NCBI GenBank assembly: GCA_003508835.1
Contig: PUFA01000082.1
Coordinates: 1,178,001 to 1,242,000 of the forward strand
Direction: 5' to 3'
Origin: Eonycteris spelaea
Lineage: Eukaryota > Chordata > Mammalia > Chiroptera > Pteropodidae
Length of the DNA stretch: 64,000 bases
Numbering within the stretch: the stretch's first letter is position 1; each line of letters starts with the position of its first letter. A model generated the notes under the pieces. That model saw only the letters and a list, made by a program, of their open reading frames with translations. It was not told where the DNA came from and did not search any database. Made by a program: the position numbers and the translations under genes. This document shows positions 56,771 through 64,000 of the stretch, one piece after another.

Positions 56771-58159
56771 ATCGTGTCTGGAACCCGTTCTCCACACAGC
56801 ACTCGGGGAAGCTCTGATGTGCATCCGCCTCCATTCCGCCCCCGCCGCTCCCCCACGTCCGGAGAGAGGTGTTTACAGGTTGTGAAGCTTGCACTGAATG
56901 CACACCTCATACATCCACACAGGCTGGGACCTGGCTGAAGGTGCAGTACCCATTCAAGCACCTCCCCGTGAGGACCAATCCAGCCTGGGACTCACCTGTT
57001 CCGGCGAAGCGGCAGGTACACTCCTGCGATGCAGAGGACCACCCAAGGCAGCCTGATACCACCCAGCATGAGATCCTGTAATGAACGCTCCTTTGCTGAC
57101 TCCAGGCTCAAGTGACCTCCTGAGGACAGCTTACCTTTCCAGGTGAAAAGACGAGGCGAGCGTGTGTCGGCTGGAGGACCCTGGCGTCAAGCACTGTGCT
57201 TCCATCAGTCAAGAGGCTGAGCCGGCGTCCGGTGTGTGCCCCGAAAGGCATGCTGTCTCTCCCGGAGCTCATGTGATGAGGGCGCTCACCTGGAAGGCCC
57301 CGCTGACTTAATTGCACCTGCGAGAGGGCCAGCGCCCAGCTTCCTGACCTCACTGCCCAGGGGCCCATCTTCTTTGGCAAATTCATCCTAGTGTGAAGGT
57401 TGGGGTCTCCCGCGGAGCAAATGAAAGACACCTGACAGCCCAGGGCTGAGAGGGTCGGGAAGCACGCAAGAGGAGGTGAAGGAGCCGGCAGAGAAGCGCC
57501 GGAAGTGGGGGAGGGAGGGAGGCGCGCTGGAGGGAGAGGCCGGTGTAAAGCACTGGGTTCGAGGTAAAGACAGGGGATGACCGAAGGCCAGAGCGTGCGG
57601 CGCGGAGAGGGGTCCAGAGCACCGACGGAATTGGTCTCAGGCAGGGGAAGGTAAGCCCTGCCACGGTCTGCTGCCTGGGTCTGCCATGTAAACAGCTTCT
57701 CTGCGACAAGGGGTCTAGAGCTACCGTCTCTGCAAACTGCCAGGGGTCACCTTCCTTTCGTCTATTTGGGGAAAGCTGAGGGCCCGTCAGAAGCGCTCTA
57801 TTTTCTCTCACATTGGTCTGTGCTGGAACCTTCACCTGGCTCCAAACCAGGTGTGGAGGTGGGTTGTGGGGCACGTTGTAGAGGATGCACATGGCTTGTC
57901 TGGCCTGAATGAGAGCCTCGTGTGGGGAGGGAGGGAATGAGGCTGGACAGGTGGGTGCGGGCGGGGTGGTGGAGGGCTTTCGCGCCACACCAGGAGCTGC
58001 TGGAACAAGGGGACTTCTAAAAGTGTGAATCAGCAGGGAGTCCTGCCTCCAACCGCTGGTCATGGGACAGGAGGTGGAAAACATAGGTGAAGAAAAATGT
58101 GTATTATTTAAATTGGGGACAATTACTGTAATTTCCTCAATTTTTCAACAAGGACATTG
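56771..58159. other. Unassigned; possible fourth trace of the unnamed repeat at 57840-58060
   Basis: GC-rich and pyrimidine/purine-biased. 'GAGGCTGGACAGGTGGGTGC' and 'GGTGGAGGGCTTTCGCGCC' recall the unnamed repeat at 44435. The 233-codon minus frame at 57383-58084 is proline- and arginine-rich with no domain and overlaps this trace, so I do not call it. Confidence 0.4.
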
Positions 58160-58325
58160 GAAAGTGACAAAAGATATGTTCTGGTGCCATCTCTGGCCCC
58201 GTGGGACCTTAGGCAAATCCCGTAACCTCTCTGCAAATCAGTTTCCTGTGTCCCAAAGGAAGATGATACCTGCCCCATCGTATTGAGAGACCTGCGGATA
58301 ATGCGCTGGGGAGTCTCATCACAGA
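58160..58325 (+). mobile_element. MIR SINE, plus strand
   Basis: 'GGACCTTAGGCAAATCCCGT', 'AACCTCTCTGCAAATCAGTT' and 'GGAAGATGATACCTGCCCC' follow MIR. Confidence 0.75.
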
Positions 58326-58514
58326 GGTGGGAGCCTTAGCCAGACTCTCTTGGTGGCTACGCATGGCCCTCACCCTGAGATGGCCTTAGAATTCATGAAA
58401 GGGACAAAAGAGACAAAAAGTTCGTTTAAATAGCATTTGAAAAAGCACATAATTCAATGAGATTTGAGTGTGCTGATTTTTTCCTGAGTGGGGGTGAAAA
58501 TGGTAGGTCTGCCA

Positions 58515-58730
58515 AAGTCAGGGCCTGGGTTTCAATGTCACCGCCTGCACTTGACAGTGGTGTGTGTCTCCCAAGTCTCTCTGGCCCTCTGAGCCCACAG
58601 TCTCCCATCAGTGAAGTGGGGACAATCGGTACACGTAGAATTGTTGTGAAGATTAGAGTCAATGGGAAACTTAAGCCGCCTGATACGGGAGGTAGTCGGC
58701 TAATGTCCATCATTGTTCTTTCGGGGTCGG
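58515..58730 (+). mobile_element. MIR SINE, plus strand, decayed
   Basis: 'CAGGGCCTGGGTTTCAATGT', 'CCATCAGTGAAGTGGGGACA' and 'GAATTGTTGTGAAGATTAG' follow MIR. The middle is damaged. Confidence 0.65.
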
Positions 58731-59069
58731 GAAGTCTTATTTCTCTTGTTATCTTCCTTTTCCACGCACTTACAAGGAAATTCACCTTTGCTTGGGGAGA
58801 AGCAAAGAGTGGGTGAGCTAGTCCGTCTTCCTGGGGAAAAAAAAATCTGCCTTCAAAATATGTAGTTTCCTGTCTACGTGTTTTTATTCTGGTTTATTTT
58901 CCTTAACAAGAATAGGACTGTTTAGAATGTGGAGTTTCCAGGGGTTTCAGAGCATCTTCTTTATTCCTCTTTATTTCTCTGGTTTTTATTGGGCTCTCAC
59001 GATTCAAGGCCCTTCAGGGCTCTGCCGCCTGTCCCCTGACTCCCTGGGCTGTCCCATGAGTCAGCCTCC
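58731..59069. other. Unassigned DNA
   Basis: Nothing recognised. Confidence 0.4.
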
Positions 59070-59215
59070 TTCTCTGGCCCTGTTTACTTCATTGCAAGAT
59101 GAGAGTAATAGAAATAGTCACCGACCTCAACAGGATGTCGTGGCAACTCGCAAATAAATAATTACAGAGCACGCTCGCATAAAAGCTCCTGATAAAGCTA
59201 AATATTATGTTTATA
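59070..59215 (+). mobile_element. MIR SINE 3' part
   Basis: 'TTCATTGCAAGATGAGAGTA', 'CACCGACCTCAACAGGATGT' and 'AAAAGCTCCTGATAAAGC' follow the MIR 3' half. Confidence 0.55.
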
Positions 59216-59924
59216 GGAGCTCTCGAAGCAAGATTTTCTTTACAAGAGTCCAGCTGGCCACCCTCGTGTGGCTGGTGAACTTGGCCTCCCAGCTGGATGT
59301 GCTCCTTTCTCCCAGGGGACGGGACTTTGGTGGCCCATTTTCCTATGAGTGTGGCCTTCTGGGGCCAGAGTCCCGTCCCCATTGGCAGCACTGAATGGGG
59401 ACCATGAAGTTGTCAGTAAATTTGCCAAGACTTTCAGGTAAACGTGAATTTTGGATCGATGACAAGTAATTGTTTTATTATGTTTCGTATATTAGCTGTC
59501 AGAGGAGCAGAACCACACTTATACTAAAAAATTATTCATTGTTCATCTGAAATTCAAATTTAACAGGGCATCCTGTTTTAATGCATCTGCTCGTTTTGCT
59601 AAATCTGGTCCACAGTGTTTTAGTAGCACCATCTCAAGACCATAATATTCAGACATTACAATAATCGACTCCTGCCTTCAAGGAATCACAATGTCTGTTA
59701 CTGGTCTTAATATTAATGTGTAATGTGCTTCTGTGCCCACATCACGTTACGCCCTCCCTAAGGCAGGAGGCTTTCCCTGGGGCTGCTTGCCTAGTTTTGC
59801 CTTCTGCATGTCCACCCTGTCTGTGTGTCTAATATATAAAAATCTAGACAGTGTTTCTTTAGCACTAGGACTTTTTGATGATGAGAAAATATTCAAGAAG
59901 CAATGAAATCCATACTCTGTAAGA
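59216..59924. other. Unassigned DNA
   Basis: No repeat or gene is recognised. Confidence 0.4.
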
Positions 59925-60146
59925 CAGGGGGTTCCCAAACTTGGGCTGCGGACCGGTACCGGTCTGTGTCCTGTGAGGAACCGGGCCACACAGCAGGAGG
60001 TGAGCAGCAAGTGAGTGAGAGAAGCTTCATCTGTATTCACAGCTGCTCCCCAGCCCTAGAATCACCTCCTCAGCTCCACCTCAGATCATCAGGCACTAGG
60101 TTCTCATAGGAGCACTGGTCCCAGGTGCCACAAAGGTTAGAGACTG
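59925..60146 (+). mobile_element. MER1-type hAT MITE, second copy
   Basis: It starts CAGGGGGTTCCC and ends near AGAGACTG, about 222 bp. It has the same order of blocks and the same internal deletion junction as the copy at 5187-5406. I do not see a clean 8-bp duplication, so it is more decayed or its ends shifted. Same orientation as the first copy, 54.5 kb away. Confidence 0.85.
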
Positions 60147-60788
60147 TTACTCTCAGAGACTATTTGGTTGAACTTACAAAATTCATGTTTTTCAAGGTCA
60201 TAACACCAGCCAAGAGTGGCTGTCTCGCATGGTTCAACATACAGGCTGCCATTCAAGACACCCTAGAGGGTGTGTGGGGCGGGGTCTGCTGTCAGGCCCG
60301 GTGACTCCTCAGTACCCGGGCTGGGACTGGCTTCTGTGCCATCTTTGTTGGGGTATCTGCTGGTTGCATTACAGCCCTGCAGGTCCTGAAGGTCAAGTCT
60401 CAGTCGAAGCGTGTGCATTTCCGCAGAGTGGTGAGTGTTTGCTGGTCAATTTCAATGGAGGCCTTTAACTTACAAAATTCTCCAGAAAAGGTTGATGGCG
60501 GAGATTAGATTCTGGGAATGACAAAGTGGCTGGGCGAGACTAAACCCCCGAGAAAACTAGGGAAACTTTTTTACTCTTCGAAAGCAGTGGAGAATAACTG
60601 AAAGCAGGTACAAACTGGAGTGGAGTTCACACTTGAACAAAGGAAACTGTACCTGGTGATACTTGGAAGTTTGCAGCTGCTTTTTTTTTTTTTTTTTCCT
60701 GCAAGGAAACTTCCTGAACCCCTATGTTCCTTATAGGTAGAAAACATCAGCCTTACTGGCTTGAAGTACATATGGCAACAGTGGTACA

Positions 60789-60790
<2 letters not shown>
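60147..60790. other. Unassigned; possibly L1 upstream sequence at the end
   Basis: A 'GGGCGAGACTAAACCCCCGA' phrase followed by 'GAAAACTAGGGAAAC' at 60533-60568 resembles an old L1 5' region. A T16 run lies at about 60681-60697. Otherwise nothing is recognised. Confidence 0.35.

Positions 60791-60830
<40 letters not shown>
60791..60830. repeat. (GT)20 microsatellite
   Basis: Uninterrupted GT run, the longest pure dinucleotide run in the window. Confidence 0.95.
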
Positions 60831-60832
<2 letters not shown>

Positions 60833-60869
60833 CACACGGAACTACACTACTATGAGGTCTTATGAGGTA

Positions 60870-62873
60870 TTCGATATAGACCAATATCACCTCTAAGGGG
60901 ACTGTGATAAATTAAAGACACACATTGTAACCACTAGAGCAACTACTAAAAAAACGCAAAAAGGTAAAGCTAAAGAACCAGTAGAGGGTTAGAATGGAAT
61001 ATTAAAAATATTTAATGCAAAAAGAAAACAAGAATAACAGGGGAAAGAAAGATGGGATGATTGAAAAACAAATACGAAGACTTAACCATATCAGACAAGC
61101 AAGCCTAATTATATGCTGCCTTCAAGAGAGGCACTCCAAACACAGATGCATAAATAAGATGAAAGAAGCAAAGATGAAAATATTTACTCTGAATATTATA
61201 AGCATAGGAAAGCTAGAGTAGCTACATAAATTTTGGACAAAATCAACTTCAAATAGAGTTCAAGACAAGAAGTATTACAAAATAGAAAGAGGGATAATTC
61301 AAAATTACAAAAAGATCAATACATCGAGAAGACAGAACAATATAGAATGCTTAAAACCGCATGTAACAACAGCGAAAATAACAGAAATAAGGGAGAGGCA
61401 GACGGATCCCAGTCATAGAGATGTGAACACCTGCTCTCAGGAACTGATAGCACAAAAAGTCATCAGGGATGTAGAGGATTTGCACAGCACTAACAACCAC
61501 CTTGACTTAACAGGCATTTATAAGCACACACACATGCGCGTACACACACACACACACACAAACACACACAATACACACATGCAAAATAACAGCTTCAAGT
61601 AACCATTCTTCACAAATACACGTGAAACATTCACCAAGGTAGACCATATACTGAGATATAACACCTGTCTCAATAAATTTCAAAATATTGAAATTTTAGA
61701 GTATGTTCTTTGTCCACAAGTGAATTAAAATAGAAATCGATAACAATGAGATGCCCAGAGAAGCCTCAAATATTTGGAAATTCAATAACATTCTTCTAAA
61801 TAACTCCCAAGTCAAAGAAGAAATCACAAGGTAAACTAGGAAATACTTCAAACTGAATGATATGTTTTCATATGACTTATCAAAATTGGGGGTGAGAGGC
61901 TATAGCTAAAGCAGTGATTAGAGGCAAATTTATAACTGTAAGTGCTTATAGCAGAAAAAAGACTTCAAGTCAATTATCCAAGTATCAAGTTTCTACCCTA
62001 AGAAGATATAGAAAGATGAGAAAGATGAATCCAAAGCCAGGAAAAGGAAAGAAGGGAAAATCAGAGCAGAAATCAATGGCATTGAAAATAAAAAATTTAA
62101 CCAAACCAAAAGTTGATCCTTTGAAATCATTTATGCCAATAACTTGACAATTTCAATTAAATTGATAGATTCCTTGAAAAATACAACTTATAAAAACTGA
62201 TAAAAACAGGATGAACTAGAAAAAAATGAATAGCCCTCTATCTATCGAAGACATTGAATTCACTTTCAATTTCTACATGGTTTCTGTGGTGAATTCTATT
62301 AAACATTTAAAAAAGGACTAAGACACGTCTTACACAAACTCTCAGAAAGTAGAAAAGAAAGTGTAGTCCCCAATTTATTTATAGCCAACATAACCCTGAT
62401 ACCAAAACCTGTCAGAGGAAATACAAAAAATAAAAATTATAGACCAATGTACCTTATAAACAAAATCCTTAACAAAATATTAGCAAATTAAATCCAATAA
62501 TATATAACAAAAAATAATAGACCATGACCAAGTTGGGTTTATTGCAGAATTGCAAAGTCAATTTAACATGAAAAGGTCAAACAATGAAATCACCATATTA
62601 ACAGAATAAAAGGATAAAAACTGTATGATCGTTTCATGGATGCGGAAAAGTCATTCGACAAAAATCAACACCTATTCATGCTTTTTTTTTTTTTCAAATT
62701 CACAGTAAACTAGGAGTAGAAGATCACATTCTCAAACCAATAAAGAGATCTATGGAAAATGTACAGCCTACAACATACTTAACGATGATATGCTGGACGT
62801 TTCCCCATAAAGAAAAAGATAAGATGCCCATTCTCACCACTTCTATTAAACATTGCACTGGAGTTTCTGTGGT
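60870..62873 (+). mobile_element. Old L1 (L1M) ORF2 region, heavily decayed
   Basis: A-rich strand with L1 ORF2 phrases: 'GCAGTGATTAGAGGCAAATT', 'AGCAGAAATCAATGGCATTG', 'ACCAAAAGTTGATCCTTTG', 'TAACCCTGATACCAAAACCT', 'CATGACCAAGTTGGGTTTAT' and 'CACCACTTCTATTAAACATT'. These span the linker and reverse-transcriptase part of ORF2. Stops and frameshifts are frequent; the longest remnant frame is 77 codons. A CA microsatellite and a T14 run interrupt it. Confidence 0.85.
61525..61580. repeat. (CA)n microsatellite inside L1
   Basis: Imperfect CA run with TG and AT interruptions. Confidence 0.9.
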
Positions 62874-62994
62874 GGTCATAAGTATATACTCTGCAGACCT
62901 CCCACTAAAGAGAATGTAATTGACCAGGGACCCTAGCCACTGACCTCTGAAGTCAATCACAGTCACAGGACTGTGATGGCTGACTTGAGTAAAT
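62874..62994. other. Segment interrupting the L1
   Basis: About 120 bases between ORF2 phrases, from 'GTTTCTGTGGTGGTCATAAG' to 'GATGGCTGACTTGAG'. They do not look like L1. It could be a small insertion or a replaced segment; family unknown. Confidence 0.35.
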
Positions 62995-63055
62995 TTAATA
63001 GAAAATACCCAAAGACCTCTACCCTGAAAACTACAAAACATTACCGAGAGAAATG
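62995..63055 (+). mobile_element. L1 ORF2 continuation
   Basis: 'ATACCCAAAGACCTCTACCC' and 'TGAAAACTACAAAACATTAC' are downstream L1 ORF2 phrases. Confidence 0.65.
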
Positions 63056-63609
63056 TTAACTGTGGCTGTTAAGTCTATAGCTCTCTGTCTCTCTAACCTG
63101 AGCTCTGTGCCCTATAATGATGAGAGGGACTGGAAAAATCCTTGCTGACTGAGTCTAAAAATGACCCATTTCACAAACCCATGGATACCCTGATGCTTCC
63201 CAAGAAACATTAAATATCCCTACCCTGCCATCCAAGGTCAGAAGCAGCTCAGGGCACTATAATGCCATTACTCCTGCCCCAAATCGGGTAGCATAGTTCC
63301 ACATTAGTCGTTACCAGTATCATTATGAATCCTGAAAATACGGGGAATATTTTATAAATATTTAATTTCTTAAAAATGTTATATTACTAGAATGCTAATT
63401 GTCATTTTATGTTATTAATTCTTTATATAGTCTTAAGACATAAATTCTGTAGCATAATTGAATGACCTATGGTTTTATGAGGTTTGGTACCACCTACAAA
63501 TCCTAGCAGAGTGTGAGATAAGGACTGGTCAATGAGTCCTCATCATTTGGAACTGATCCTTTGGTCATAACACAAAAAAGTTAGTAAACAGATAAACCAG
63601 GCCTGTTAA
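63056..63609. other. Unassigned AT-rich DNA
   Basis: No repeat or gene is recognised. Confidence 0.4.
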
Positions 63610-63800
63610 CCATAGCTAATATTTATTAAAGGCTTATGTGACAGACACATACTCAGCATCTTCTGGTGGATAATCTCAGTGTTCACAGTAACCTTGAAAT
63701 ATTATTTTTACTCCTACCATACAAATGAGAAACAGTGATGCTTAGTAAGGTTAAGTAACTTGTCCAAAGTCATATTGTTAATAACAACAGAAGATATTGA
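63610..63800 (-). mobile_element. MIR SINE, minus strand
   Basis: 'AGCTAATATTTATTAAAGGC', 'CCATACAAATGAGAAACAGT', 'AGTAAGGTTAAGTAACTTGT' and 'CCAAAGTCATATTGTTAAT' are antisense MIR. Confidence 0.8.
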
Positions 63801-64000
63801 GATAACACAGGATTTCTTAACTCGGGGGTCTAGGGGCACGAGGAAATTGTCAACACGATTCCAAAGGCCTGGAAACCTGTTTAAGAGTAAACACCCATTC
63901 TTTTAAAGGGAAAACACCTAGAGTTCCCTTAGAGGTTTATAATCCTCAGAAGATGGAACGTCGTTGCCTGACTAAGGCATCAACAATAAGCCTTGTCTGG
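63801..64000. other. Unassigned DNA at the window end
   Basis: Nothing recognised in the last 200 bases. Confidence 0.4.

Noticed and set aside
57383..58084. A 233-codon open frame on the minus strand, the longest in the window
   Set aside because: It is rich in Pro, Ser and Arg, has no domain, overlaps open frames on the other strand and runs through a possible ancient repeat trace. The pyrimidine-rich, stop-poor composition explains its length.
60571..60837. An 88-codon minus-strand frame starting with His-Thr repeats
   Set aside because: It is produced by the GT microsatellite and a T run.
61914..62147. A 77-codon lysine-rich frame
   Set aside because: It is a remnant of L1 ORF2, with L1 phrases on both sides, and not an independent gene.

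Overview
The window looks like non-coding nuclear DNA from a placental mammal. I found no convincing protein-coding gene. Every long open frame is short, overlaps other frames, lacks family resemblance and often runs through old repeats. The repeats are typical of eutherians: MIR and L2 fossils, MER5 and MER1-type hAT transposons, MaLR (MLT1-type) LTRs, old L1 pieces, and MER-like miniature elements. Alu, rodent B1/B2, carnivore CAN, ruminant Bov-tA, cetacean CHR and equid ERE SINEs were not seen, so I do not name the species. The only SINE that looks young is an unusual tRNA-Val-headed element at 55231-55483.

Layout. 1-8760: mostly unassigned AT-rich DNA, with a MER1-type transposon (5187-5406) inside an L1 fragment. 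8763-8903: a CTCF-like motif followed by a near-perfect 40-bp hairpin. 11-15.4 kb: L2, an L1 3' end, two MaLR LTRs in opposite orientations and another L2. 17-19 kb: MIRs and an MLT1 LTR carrying a 16-G run. 19-27 kb: largely unassigned, moderately GC-rich, with an L2 copy at 24.8-25.3 kb. 27.2-29.4 kb: L2, two MaLR-like LTRs and a T-rich L1 fragment. 31.6-33.1 kb: MIR and MER5. 34.4-36.3 kb: an ancient repeat I cannot name, then two L1 3' ends that converge. 38.8-39.0 kb: a 31-bp minisatellite next to alternating GT/CA sequence. 43.1-43.8 kb: a possible exon, overlapping inverted repeats and two CTCF-like motifs. 44.4-45.9 and 53.7-54.4 kb: further copies of the unnamed repeat. 49.5-50.0 kb: splice-site-like sequences that could form a small two-exon transcript. 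55.2-60.1 kb: the tRNA-Val SINE, an MLT1, several MIRs and a second MER1 copy. 60.9-63.1 kb: a decayed L1 ORF2 region.

If anything here is functional it is likely regulatory or a non-coding transcript. Candidates are several CTCF-like motifs, repeat-poor AT-rich blocks that could be conserved elements, and the possible exons. These are inferences from sequence alone and rest on comparisons I could not run. Repeat family names come from recognising consensus phrases by eye, so boundaries are approximate (about 10-30 bases) unless target-site duplications fix them.
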